Of a stretch of DNA of 64,000 bases, positions 41,202 through 52,657 are shown one piece after another. The DNA is taken from contig CM076192.1 of NCBI GenBank assembly GCA_038277395.1, forward strand, positions 133,958,251 to 134,022,250. Direction: 5' to 3'. The first letter of the stretch is position 1. The number at the start of each line of letters is the position of its first letter. The stretch comes from Dryocosmus kuriphilus. Its lineage: Eukaryota > Arthropoda > Insecta > Hymenoptera > Cynipidae. The translations under genes were made by a program, and so were the position numbers. The notes beneath the pieces were generated by a model. The model was not told where the DNA came from. It was given only the letters and a program-made list of their open reading frames with translations, and searched no databases.

Positions 41202-41550
41202 TTCTTAAACAAGTACATATTACACATAAAAATCATTTCAAATTTAAATTGCTAAAAGAAACGTACAATATTGAGTAATAGAAAAACTATTGCATACTTA
41301 CTGCTATGCAGGATCTATTTTTTAAGATTTCATTTACTGTAAATAATTCTGTTGTCTAATTTTAAGCAAAACCTTTTCAAAATCGTTTTTATATTTACGG
41401 AGGAGGATCTAGTTAAATAAAATACTCAAAATGTTGAATTCAATTATTATTACACACCTTAGATCTCTTACATTTTATAATAATAAAAGTGAGTTCGGGT
41501 AAAGAAATGACGTTGTAGACATACATTTAAAAAATTATATTTCATAAACA
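37708..41550 (+). repeat. Left arm of the giant palindrome
   Basis: Non-coding and AT-rich. Subrepeats recur every several hundred bp: GTTCATGTCCRTGCTAA variants at 37,778, 38,613, 39,292 and 39,967, and ACGTCAGCTTCCTGT variants at 37,875, 38,046 and 39,615. The arm continues after the hAT at 47,864-48,050. A (TA)n run lies at 41,170-41,200. Confidence 0.8.
37797..37809. promoter_or_regulatory. Heat-shock element near the palindrome end
   Basis: TTCTAGAATGTTC, a perfect three-unit element, directly after the motif shared with the Polinton TIR. The opposite end has a degraded version (about 55,930-55,946). Confidence 0.6.
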
Positions 41551-41558
41551 TGTCTTTC
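41551..41558. repeat. hAT target duplication (left)
   Basis: TGTCTTTC, matching TGTATTTC at 47,856-47,863 with one difference; 8 bp is the hAT standard. Confidence 0.8.
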
Positions 41559-41665
41559 CAGGGGCGGCCTTAGGGGGTGGCGAGCAGGGCAATTGCCCGG
41601 GGCCTCGCTTTTCCAGGGGCCTCGCACAACAACCCGAGTAGAAAAAATCTGCCCGCTGCGCGGGC

Positions 41666-42940
41666 ACATTCTCATCGCGCGCTACGCGCGCCGCGCTTCG
41701 CGCGAAGTATGAGCGCGCCTAGGGGCGCGCGTCTGTTGGCACTCGCGCTTCGCGCTCGATAGATTATTCACCTCGCGCTACGCGCTCGGTGTTTATAGAT
41801 CGTATAAACCTTTAAATTAGAAATTACAAAAGAAATTATTTTACTTAAGGCTCTATCGCCCTTAAGGAATACATTCTCATCATGACACTCGCGCTTCGCG
41901 CTCGATAATTACGTTTCTTTAAAACACATTATAGATTGGTAAAGCTCTTTTTGATTTTCCAAATTTTTACAATACAGGATTTCGATTCTTAAAAGTAAAA
42001 CGATGAGTCTTATAAATAAATTTTGTAGCTATTTCCAAGGTGAACAATTCTGCTTGTTAATATTTTCTCATATCTTGCACAGTTTTGCTGAAAAGTGGTT
42101 TTCTTTATATTTCATAACATATTTCACGAATAACTCAAAAACTACGCGTCTGATCAAAAAAATGATAAAGAACAAATTTTTAGACAATTTGGAGACGAAC
42201 AACTTTGTTTATTATTATTTTTCCGTATCTTCCATAGTTTGGCGGAAAATTTGAAATCTTTAATTTTTAATATCGTTTTATCGATTAAACCAAAAACCGT
42301 GCATTTTATGAAAAAATGGTTAAAACAAGATTTGTAGATCTTTTTAAATTGAACAACTTTGTTCTTTACCATTTTTTGGTATCTTGAATATTTTGGCGGG
42401 AAACCACAGTTTTTAAATTTTAATAGCGTTTTCTTGATTAAAACAAAAACTGTTCATTTTATCAAAAAACGGTTAAGACAAAATTTGTAGATTTTTTTGA
42501 GATGAACAATTTTACTTACTTACATTTTTTTTGTATCTCTGATATTTTAGCCGGAAAATGGATTTTTTGATTTTGTGAAAACCGTTTTTGATGGATAAAA
42601 CCATAACCGTTGGTCAAAAACCGCTGGTTAACGAACTCGTCCTTTCTTTTTGGACCTTAAAGAAGTGTGCCAAAGCGCAATCCAATCCGATTAGTCCTTC
42701 GAAAGTTATCGTGGGAACAGACGACAACGATAACGACAACGACAACGACAACGACGACAACGACGACAACGACGACAACGACGACAACGACAACGACAAC
42801 GACGACAACGCCAACAGACAGACAGACACGGTCGTAAAAACCATTTTTTCGGATTCAGGAGGTCTTAAAACGTGGAGATTTCATGAAATCCGCGAAAGTC
42901 AAATTTTGCATAAATCTAATACCTTCTCTGATGAGAATGT
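41666..42940. mobile_element. MITE-like repeat copy A within hAT
   Basis: Bounded by ACATTCTCATC (41,666) and its inverse GATGAGAATGT (42,930-42,940). It starts with GC-rich palindromes (CGCGCGCTACGCGCG and CGCGCTTCGCGCG) and contains several degenerate units of about 120 bp (AAAACGGTTAAGACAAAATTTG type) and a GACAAC microsatellite. Non-coding. Confidence 0.75.
42722..42810. repeat. GACAAC/GACGAC microsatellite
   Basis: Hexanucleotide repeats that would read as alternating Asp/Asn on the plus strand; repeat-driven, not a gene. A shorter version lies in copy B (44,132-44,200). Confidence 0.85.
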
Positions 42941-43018
42941 AAAAAGTTGATACTTAAAACTTTATTTTATCCTCAGCTATTAGTTATAACAATAAAAAAA
43001 TCTGCCCGCTGCGCGGGC

Positions 43019-44132
43019 ACATTCTCATCGCGCGCTACGCGCGCCGCGCTTCGCGCGAAGTATGAGCGCGCCTAGGGCACGCCTCTGTTGGCGCTCGCGC
43101 TTCGCGCTCGATATTTGACTCGCGCTTCGCGCTCGATAAGTTATTTACGGTACTCACGCTTCGCACTCGATAGATTATTCACCTCGCGCAACGCGCTCGG
43201 TGTTTATGGATCGTAGAAACCTTTAAATTAAAAGTTGCAAAAGAAATTATTTTACTTAAGGCTCTATCGCCCTTAAGGCATACATTCTCATCATGACACT
43301 CGCGCTTCGCGCTCGATAATTACATTTTTTTTAAACACATTATAGACTGGTAAAGTTTTTTAGTGATATTCCAAATTTCGCAATAGAGGATTTCGATTCT
43401 TAAAAGTAAAACGATGAGCCTTATAAATAACTTTTGTAGCTCTTTCCAAGATGAACAATTCTGCTTGTTAATATTTTCTCATATCTTGCATGGTTTTGCT
43501 GAAAAGTGGTTTTCTTAATAGTTCATAACATACTTCACGAATAACTAAAAAACTGCGCGTCTGATCAAGAAAATGATAGATAGCAAGTTTGTAGACCGTT
43601 TTGCAGTGAACAACTTTGTTTATTATTATTTTTCTGTATCCTCCATAGTTTGGCGGGAAATTTGAAATCTTTAATTTTTAATAACGTTTTACCGATTAAA
43701 ACAAAAACTGTGCATTTTATAAAAAAATAGTTGAAACGAAATTTGTAGATATTTTTAAGTTGAACAACTTTGTTCTTCACCATTTTTTTGTATCTTGAAT
43801 ATTTTGGCAAAAAACCATAGTTTTTTAATTTTAATAGCGTTTTCTTGATTAAAACAAAAACCGTTCATTTTATCGAAAAACGGTTAAGATAAAATTTGTA
43901 GATTTTTTTGAGATGAATAATTTTACTTTCTTACGTTTTTTTTTGTATCTATCATAGTTTAGTCGGAAAATGAACTTCTTGATTTTGTGTAAACCGTTTT
44001 TGATGGATAAAACCATAACCGTTGCTCAAAAACCGCTGATTAACGAACTCGTCCTTTCTTTTTGGACCTTAAAGTAGTGTGCCAAAGCGCAATCCAATCC
44101 GATTAGTCCTTCGAAAGTTATCGTGGGAACAG

Positions 44133-44170
<38 letters not shown>

Positions 44171-44325
44171 AACGACGACAACAACGACGACAACGCCAAC
44201 AGACAGACAGACACGGTCGTAAAAACCATTTTTTCGGATTCAGGAGGTCTTAAAACGTGGAGATTTCATGAAATCCGCGAAACTCAAATTTTGCATAAAT
44301 CTAATACCTTCTCTGATGAGAATGT
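43019..44325. mobile_element. MITE-like repeat copy B within hAT
   Basis: Same boundaries, ACATTCTCATC at 43,019 and GATGAGAATGT at 44,315-44,325, about 1.3 kb and closely similar to copy A in the same orientation. The pair looks like a tandem duplication or two insertions. Confidence 0.75.
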
Positions 44326-45039
44326 AATATACTTGGCTAGATCATAGTAAGGTATATAATAATATTAATATGTGCTTAAATAAAATTTCTTAGTTAGATT
44401 TATTCGATGTCACATTCGTATAAAAAGTAAGATTAGCGATATCAAAAATGATTAATTTATCAGTGAATAATAATATTTTTTGTAATTTGACTGAAAAAAA
44501 TAATTGAAAAATTCATTACTATTCGAATCTTGCGCCCCGCCCAGTAGAAAACACACTTGAAAGGTATATTTTCATGCTAGGCGCTCAGTCGCTGCGACTG
44601 AGCGGTAAATGAACCACGTGATCAAATTTTTTCATTAATAGCGATTATCAACTATAGTTAACAGCCCTTAATCATTGCCTACTATAAATAATAAAAGTAA
44701 ATCGTGAAGATTTATATTTTTATATCTTATAAATTTAAATTTTCTACTTATTCGCGCTATTTTTAAAGCTGCGTGCGTAATGGCTCGTAGCCATGGCTAC
44801 TCTATTTCAGAACGCACTCTTTATTACTTTCATCGTGTTTACGATTTTCGCTCGGGGAATTCCCGTGTTTTATTTTTTTTGTTCACTTTTGTCACTTTAC
44901 GCTTTTTTTTTTAGCAGCTGTACGCGTTACATAATCGTTTGTATGGTACATATCTTTCCGTAAGTAAATACACATTAAATGATATTAAGTTTTAGTTAAT
45001 CATATGTTATTTAAATATTTACTTCTGAATTAGTTTTAT
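44326..45039. promoter_or_regulatory. hAT leader region upstream of transposase
   Basis: AT-rich, non-coding, between MITE copy B and the transposase frame. It contains a GCGCTCAGTCGCTGCGACTGAGCG hairpin near 44,580-44,605 (perfect stem of CTCAGTCGC). The promoter is not defined. Confidence 0.35.
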
Positions 45040-47598
45040 GTGCAGAACAAGATTTATGAGATGAGTTCTCGTGATTGTGATGCCGGTAGAAAATTTGAGT
45101 CGGGTAGTTCAAAGAGGAAACGAGCTATTAAAAGAAAGCAGTTAGAAGAAAGTCTACGTGGGTCTTTATATAAATATATAAAAAGTGATGGTCAAGAAAC
45201 GTCTAAATACACTTCGTTGACTGAAAGTGACACATTATTGCACTCTAGCCCTAACCCAGCTGAAATTATTCCTTCGACATTGTCATGGGTGCCGCTGCTA
45301 TCTAGTAACAATAGCGAGGATAATGAGTCAACAGCATTATTGTCTCTTACACCACCGCCGCCGCCGCCGTCAACACTATCCAGCCAAGAATACGTATCTG
45401 AGTCTATGTCTACATCCATGGCTGGCGGAATTGAAAATATGAATCCTCAAAATGACCCAGGTTTGTGGCCATTCAAAATTACTGATGTAGACCGAACTGA
45501 GATCGTATTAAAAGGTCCAATCCGCGTTAAAGTTGATTTCTTCTCCGTAAATGATAGTGGACGACGATTCAGCGAATATCATTACAGTAAAATAGTAACT
45601 AATGGTGAAAAACTTGACAGACGCTGGATGATTTATGCAGAAAAAAAGGATGCCGTTTTTTGTTTTCCGTGTCGAATTTTCGGACTAGAAAATACAAGAA
45701 TTGGATCCGGTGAAGGAGTGTGTGATTGGAAACACTTGGGTGATTACCTAAAATCTCATGCATCTAGCCGACTGCACAAAGATCGTATGTTGAAATGGTT
45801 AAATTTAGAGAATGGGTTAGAAAGCTGTACCACCATTGACTCTTTAGAGCAGACTCAAATTGAACAAGAAAGGCAGCGTTGGAGAGATATTTTAGAAAGA
45901 CTGCTTGCAGCTGTCAATTTTTTAGCATCTCACAATTTGTCCTTCAGAGGTCATAGAGAGAAATTAATATCTGTCTCAGATTCAAGTGAGAATAGCGGCA
46001 ACTTTAGACATTTAATAAAGTTAATAGCCCGATTGAATCCAATGTTGCGACTTCACGTAAAACAAGTAACAGACAAGACGATTAATGACCACTATTTGGG
46101 GAAAAATATCCAAAATGAGCTTATACAATTAATGGCAAGTCACGTGAAGACTAAAATTGTTGACAAAATAATAAAGAATAAATATTACTCGATTATTCTT
46201 GATTGTATTCGTGACGTTTCTCGTGTTGTGCAACTGTCATTTATTATAGGATTTTTTAATACAAATACAGCTGGCATTGAAGAACATTTTATTGACTTCT
46301 TAGCCGTCGAAAAAACTACAGCTGAGAGTTTGACTAATTATATAATCATAGAGCTAGAACAGCTGGGTATATCACTGCAAAATTGCAGAGGCCAAGAATA
46401 TGATAATGGAGCTAATATGTGGGGAGAAAAAAGTGGTGTCCAGAAACTTATACTCCAAATTAATCCACTTGCTTATTTTGTACCTTGTGGAAGTCACAGC
46501 TAGAATCTCATCATAGGAGATGCAGATTCATCTTGTGTCAGGGGTGGACTATTTTAAAAGCACACGTAAAATCCTTATCGCTAAAACCACTTTCCGAAAC
46601 TAGATGGGAATGCAGGGTAGAATCTGTAAAGGACGTTAAGTACCAACTAAGCGATATATGTGATGCTTTAAAGGATTTAGCAGAAAATGCAACAGATTGT
46701 CAGGTGGTTAGTTAATTCCATTCTATACAAAAAGAAATAACTACCTACGAATTTGTAGTTGCTCTCGTTGCATGGCATGACATTCTTACAAAGATAAATG
46801 TCATAAATAAAATGTGGCAGAGCAATAAAATGCACCTAGATGCGGCTATACGACACCTAGACGCATTCACACATTGGCTTGATAATTATCGGGAAAATGG
46901 TTTCCAATCATCCTTGAAAACAGCGAGAGAAATAGCTGAGGAAAATGATATTGACAGAAAGTTCAAAGTCATGAGGAGAAGACGTAAAAGAACGAATTTT
47001 GATTATGAAGGACAAGATGAAGCTCTTGACTTGCTTGCGGAAGAGATTTTCAATATAAACTATTTTTTATGTCATTGCCGATAATGTGCGCGCAAGCTGC
47101 CAACCTAGGTTTGAGGCACTTAAACATCATGAGAGCATATTTGATTTTATGTATAACATAAAGAGATTAAAAGAAATTAGTGACTGTGAACTTTTGAAGC
47201 AATGCAGCGACTTGCAAATATCTCTAACAGTCGGAATAACGTCTGATATTGATGGACATGAATTGTATGAAGAACTGAATATGTTTATCCGTGTATATGA
47301 AGGAAACGAAGACATTATCTCAGTGCTGAAATATATAATAGAAAAAAATTTAACTGAAGTATACCCCACTATAAACGTAATTCTGAGAATTATTGCCACC
47401 ACACCAGTGACAGTTGCGTCTGCAGAAAGGAGTTTTTCGAGGTTAATTATTAAAACATATTTGAGGAATTCAATGACACAAGATCGGCTTTCAGCCCTTG
47501 CTATTCCTTCAATTGAAAATGACGGAGCTCATTCCTTAGATTATTGTGCTTTAATAAAAGATTTTAGTCTTAGGAAAAGCCGCAAACATCATTTTTAA
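45040..47598 (+). pseudogene. hAT transposase, ZMYM/TTF-type, broken
   Basis: The N-terminal frame (45,040-46,503, likely start ATG 45,061) has a basic region, a Pro-rich linker, and a TTF-type zinc finger with FCFPCRIFG, CDWKHLGDYLKSHASSRLH (about residues 205-250). The catalytic start follows, with SIILDC and CRGQEYDNGANM, ending TAG 46,501-46,503 at a conserved PCGSHS motif. The same frame resumes briefly; shifted frames cover 46,485-46,715 and 46,812-47,084. The hAT dimerisation region is at 47,086-47,598, with TTPVTVASAERSFSRL and MTQDRLSALAI. At least three breaks. It moved the surrounding element by cut-and-paste when intact. Confidence 0.88.
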
Positions 47599-47855
47599 AT
47601 CCTTGCGTACATCTTTTAAAGCATCTATGTATCTTAGTTTATCATAAATAATAATTTTTCGTCTTTATGCTTTTCAACTTTTTTAAGCTTCCAATATAAT
47701 ATTTTACAACTCTAAATTAATTAATTTATTTATAACTCTATATTTCTCGTCAATCATCAGAAATACTTACTTTCAATTCACATACTTTGCACAAAGGACA
47801 AGGGCTTCGCAAAGATCTGCCGCCCGGAGACTCGCAAAGGTTAAGGCCGCCGCTG

Positions 47856-47863
47856 TGTATTTC
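47856..47863. repeat. hAT target duplication (right)
   Basis: TGTATTTC; see 41,551-41,558. Confidence 0.8.
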
Positions 47864-48094
47864 TAATATTTTAACTCACTTAGAATTTAACTTACTAAAA
47901 AAACTATAATTGTATAGAGTAATAGAAACAAAACCTACTGCATACTTAGTACCATATTGAGTCTATTCGATTAGTTTTGATGAATTAGTGAGATAAAACT
48001 TGTAATCACACATACTACATGTGTTAATTCTACTATTGGAAATAATAAACTAGCTTTTAAGCTATTAAAATTGGATACTACAAAATTGTTTAAA

Positions 48095-48139
48095 AATTCC
48101 AGCCTCTCTTATTTCATTAATGATTGAAATTATTTCATT
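48095..48139 (-). pseudogene. Remnant of conserved Polinton protein C-terminus, copy 1
   Basis: On the minus strand 15 codons read NEIISIINEIREAGI, close to the end (NNEIVAIIEELREAGIIY) of the unknown-function protein encoded at 21,104-21,994. Short, but the motif is otherwise found only in that family as I know it. Confidence 0.55.
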
Positions 48140-48169
48140 CTTAGCTATCAAAATCAACTACTAAAAACA

Positions 48170-48373
48170 TTATTTAATGATACCAGCCTCTCTGATTTCA
48201 TCAACGATTGAAATTGTTTCAATGCATTTTTTCTGTTGCCATCTGCTTGATACTGTTAAAGTAACCACAATCGATCTACCACATAAGTCAGCTACATAAA
48301 CTTTATAATCCCCTGTAAGAACATTGAAATAATCTTTAACACAACAGAATAATATACTAAAAATCCATTTCAC
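48170..48373 (-). pseudogene. Remnant of conserved Polinton protein C-terminus, copy 2
   Basis: A 67-residue minus-strand frame ending CIETISIVDEIREAGIIK. The last 18 positions align with the conserved C-terminus of the Polinton protein at 21,104-21,994, and a preceding VTLTVSSRWQQ stretch may align with its LRLLLASQ region. It lies about 80 bp from copy 1, same strand. Confidence 0.5.
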
Positions 48374-49315
48374 TTAGCTGAAACATTGCAATAATAACAT
48401 GCTTATTCAAGTATTGATGATATTAAAATATGCTTTATCAATGAAAAAAAGCAACATATTTTTCTTCAGCCAACATCGAACTCTAGTTGAAATAAATCTA
48501 CTTCAAGGGATAACAAGACAAACTAGATTAATAATGAATAGAGTGCGCCACCATCAACCATGCTGCTTTTCTTCTATAGTTATAAGCACATTTCTTTTGT
48601 ATTTTTTAGTAGATGGGAGCCTAGTCTTCTAAATCAATTTGTAATATTGATTCCTGTACAAATTAGATGCAGTGATTGAATTCTTGAATACTGGTATACG
48701 GAATTCTTTCAATGATATTAACACTGAAATTAACCTCAATTAAGAATTAAAATGTATGAGGATTATTTCCAATAGTAGATTTAACACATTTAGTATGTGT
48801 GATAACAAGTTTTATCTCACTAATTCATCAAAACTAATCAAAGGGACCCAACGTGGTACTAAGTATGCAGTAGGTTTTTTTTTCTATTACTCTATATTAT
48901 TATAGTTCTTTTAATAAGTTAAATTCTAAGTGATTTTAAAACATTATAAAAACATGTTTACGAAATATAATTTTTAAATTTATATATAAATCTTCATTTC
49001 TTTTACCCGAATTCAGTTTGATTATTATAAAATGTAAGAGGTCTGGGGTGTGTAATAATAATTGAATTCAACATTTTGAGTATTTTATTTAACTAGGTCC
49101 TCCGCAGTAAATATAGAAGCGATTATGAAAAGGTTTTGCTTCAAATTATACAACAGAATTATTTACAGTAAATGAAAACTTAAGAAGTAGATCCTGCATA
49201 GCAGTAAGTATGCAGTCGTTTTTCTATTACTCAATATTGTACGGTTCTTTTAACAAGTTAAATTTGGAATGATTTTTACGTGTAATAAGTACTTGTTTAA
49301 GAAATGTATATATAT

Positions 49316-50389
49316 TGTGACCCTTGCCCTTTAGGGACAGAATGATTATAAAATTGGGATCGCACAGAAGAAAGAATAAGATTTTTTCTTTTTAAATTAA
49401 TACTACAGTTTATTCATAGAAACACTTTAAATTAGTATCGTATACAAAGATCGCTTTTAAAATAGTGCTAAGTCTCTCTTAAAATTTTTTATAATAATCA
49501 ATTTCTATCTTTATGAACAATTATTCAAACTAAACTAATTCTATTTGCCTCCTTTCTCCTTACTCATTACATTACACGCATATTCCTTTAACAAATATTC
49601 TTATTCGACTGGTAATTCTGCTTTCTTAATATTATTCAGCCATTCTTACACGATTTACATAATTAGCATAAGGCCTTTTCTTAAGAACTAGTATCGACAT
49701 AAGACTCCTCGCATTTGAAAATAGTTATCCCCCTAAAGGTGAACCCCAGGAAAGGAGAGGAAGGGATTTTTCTTTATTTCACTCAAAAGCTTTATTCAAA
49801 TTTTCTGGCTCTCAGAAAATGAATGCTAGAAAGATTCCCAGCAGATACCAAGAGTGGACCCTTGGAACCCTGTGCCTCTTCCGAACATTCAATGGCTGAG
49901 GATAAGTCCAACGTTCTAACCCTTTGTATTAGCGATTAGTGCATGGCAAACATAAGCAGTATGACCACTTACTCCCCAGGCTCATAATCCTTAACGCTAA
50001 GACCAGAAACCTCGGCTTCGAGGGCAAACCAACTTTCTAGAAGTCTTTGGCTAGAGTATACCCTCCACTAGCGAAATCCTTCTTAGATAGCTTTGAGCAA
50101 CAATAGTCGTGGCAGCGCTAGAGAGTGGACTCTCTAGTCCCCACGAGCTTCTGTAGCTGCTGAGGCTTGCAACTCGCTGGCGAGTCGCCGAATCATGACT
50201 TCTTCTCGCGAGTCCGGCTTATATGGGCCACGCGAGAAAAAGTCCCAGCATCTTTCTTCTTCTTGCGTGGGTGGGAGATCCCAGGCATGCTCTGTAGCTT
50301 TTTCTTTCTCCCCTGTAGGATCTCTTTCCCTTGCTACTTCCATGCGAGGGTGGTTGCTTACTGACAGGCTAACAAACTCCCGGGTTACA
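49316..50389. mobile_element. Probable solo LTR 1
   Basis: Starts TGTGACCC and ends GGGTTACA, the short inverted TG...CA termini of an LTR. Both sides are (TA)n of the palindrome arm, which resumes exactly. A 4-5 bp duplication cannot be read because of the microsatellite. No coding sequence of note. Confidence 0.65.
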
Positions 50390-50728
50390 AATATATATAT
50401 ATATATATACTTTCTAATTTCTTTCACCCACATTCATTATGGTGATTATAGGTTTTAGAGGGCAAAATTTTAATTACAGCCTTCTCCTCATCCTCCTCCT
50501 TCACCCCTCCCCGCTAAATTAAAGACGATTTGAAAAGGCTATGGATTAAATTAGATATCAGAATTGTTTACAGTAAACGAAATTTTAAAAAGTAGACTCA
50601 GCATAGCAATAAGTATGAAATAGTTTTTTTTATTACGCAATATTGTACAGTTCTTTTAATAAGATAAATTTAAAGTACTTTTTAAGTGTTATAAATACCT
50701 GTTCATGAAATATAATTTAAATGCATAT

Positions 50729-50732
50729 CTAC
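50729..50732. repeat. Target duplication CTAC of solo LTR 2
   Basis: CTAC before the LTR is repeated at 52,658-52,661; the uninterrupted left arm shows the site once. Confidence 0.75.
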
Positions 50733-52657
50733 TGATATACACCAGCTGGTGTAGCGTAACAAACAAAAAGGAAGTTGCGAGTTTTACACTCATCACTACG
50801 CTTGAACTTCCTTTTTTCCTTGCCATAGCGACGAGCTTTTCTGAAATAGCGATACTCGCTCGCGAAACCCAAAGGGCCAATCAAACTGCCGAAACTCCTT
50901 CCACGTTCTCTGATGTGCTCGCGGGACCAAATTTTTCCCACGGTCACCTTTACATTATATTTTCTCTATAGCCTATTCTTTTTCTCACGTTTTATCTTCT
51001 ATCTTTATTTTTCTCATTTTCACTTTCAAATATTAATTAACTATTACCTCTATGGTTTCCATTTTACAAACTCTTAAGAAAAACCGTTGAGAAATAGCGA
51101 TACTCGCTATCGAAGTCCAACAGGCCAATAAAACTGTCCAAACTCTTTCCACGCTCACTGATTGGCTCGTGCGACCCAATTTTTCCCACGCTCACCTTTA
51201 CATTCTATTTTCTCTATAGCCTAATCTTTTTCTCATGTTTTATTTTCTATTTTTATTTTTCTCATTTTTACTTTCAAATATTAATAACCTATTACCTATA
51301 TGGTTTCCATTTTATAAACTCTTGCGAGAAACCGTAGAGAAATAGCGATCCTGCGCCATCGAAACCAAATGGGCGAATCAAACTGCCGAAACTCCTTCCA
51401 CGCTCTCTGATTGGCTCGCTGGACCAAATTTTTCCCACGGTCACATTTACATGCTATTTTCTCTATAGCCTATTCTTTTTCTCATGTTTTATCTTCTATC
51501 TTTATTTTTCTCATTTTCACTTTCAAATATTAATTAACTATTACCTCTATGGTTTCCATTTTACAAACTCTTAAGAGAAACCGCAGAGAAATAGCGACAC
51601 TCGCTATCGAAATTCAACAGGCCAATCAAACTGTCGAAACTCTTTCCACGCTCTCTGATTGCCTCGTGCGATCCAATTTTTCCCACGGTCACCTTTACAT
51701 TCTATTTTCTCTATAGCCTATTCTTTTTCTCATATTTTATTTTCTATTTTTATTCTTCTCATTTTTACTTTCAAACATTAATAACCTATTATCTATATGG
51801 TTTCCATTGTATAAAGTCTTAAGAGAAACCGTAGAGAAATAACGATCCTGCGCCGTCGAAACCCAACGGGCGAGTCAAACTGCCGAAACTACTTCCACGC
51901 TCTCTGATTGGCTCTCGGGCCCCAAATTTTCCCACGCTCTTGCTTTCTCTCTAATTTTTCATCTATAGGATTTTATGTACTATCCTTATATTATATTACG
52001 ATTATATATTTTTATCATATCAAAAGTTTAACATTAGTATCCGTATTAAATGTAAGCGCTCTACCATCTTAATCTTGATCAAAAAAAATATATTTTTAAG
52101 TACTAACGTAGTGCTATGTGTTCATTGATATTACATAATGGCTACATATTCATTTTAATGTCTATGTTAATTCCGACATTCATTCATATAAGTAGGTACC
52201 ACCTAAATATACAGGAATTATATATTTTTTGCGTAAGACTCCTTAATTTTAGGTAGAGTCAAATTTCTCCTTAAGAAAATCTGTATGTGAGTCCAAGGGA
52301 TCAGAGGGAGAGAGTAAAGAAGCTGCGCTGCAACAGCTAAATAACCAGCGAACTGTTTGGCCTTCCACCTCGCGCCTCCCTCGGAAGAGTTCTCTGATTA
52401 GTGCGTGGCTCCAGCCAATGAGAGAGCAGCTTGGACCTCCACCTCGCATCTACTCAAAGAGACTCTCCGATTAGCACGCTGTGGCCCTTCTACCACCCCC
52501 TTCCCCGTTTACACTTCCCCCAGGCCGTCCTCATCCACCAAGCCACATCCTTACGAATAGGACGATCTTCACCAAGCCAGACCACTCGGGCCTTTTCAGG
52601 GCTTCCAAGGGAATGGAATAAAGGATAATCTTGTAAATGAGCATATTGGGAGATAAC
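50733..52657. mobile_element. Probable solo LTR 2 (1.9 kb)
   Basis: TG...CA termini (TGATATAC ... GATAACA) with a 4-bp duplication CTAC, as for Ty3/Gypsy-type LTRs. The mirror arm at about 40,850 shows the empty site. The interior is dominated by tandem repeats of about 250 bp, followed by a region with further CCAAT-like sequence and short pyrimidine-rich segments. Confidence 0.7.
50840..51960. repeat. Array of about 250-bp repeats with paired CCAAT boxes
   Basis: Four to five units starting near GAAATAGCGA (50,841; 51,091; 51,342; 51,589; 51,835). Most carry GGCCAATCAAACTG and, about 35 bp later, CTGATTGGCTCG: two CCAAT boxes facing each other. Variant types alternate (ACTCGCT versus CCTGCGCC), a higher-order repeat of about 500 bp. 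Confidence 0.85.

Larger units (their letters stand above)
41559..47855 (+). mobile_element. hAT transposon (6.3 kb)
   Basis: Ends CAGGGGCGGCCTTA at 41,559 and, inverted, CAGCGGCGGCCTTA at 47,855; flanked by an 8-bp duplication with one mismatch. It carries a broken ZMYM/TTF-type hAT transposase in its right half and a tandem pair of smaller repeats in its left half. It is inserted in the left arm of the giant palindrome, whose sequence resumes at 47,864. Confidence 0.9.
48050..48745. other. Core of the giant palindrome
   Basis: The single-copy region between the arms, AT-rich. Besides the two coding remnants at 48,095-48,139 and 48,170-48,373, one plus frame (48,399-48,632) has no domain. 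Confidence 0.6.

Noticed and set aside
42588..42950. Open frames with Asp/Asn or Ser/Leu repeats
   Set aside because: Produced by the GACAAC microsatellite; repeated in copy B with different length.
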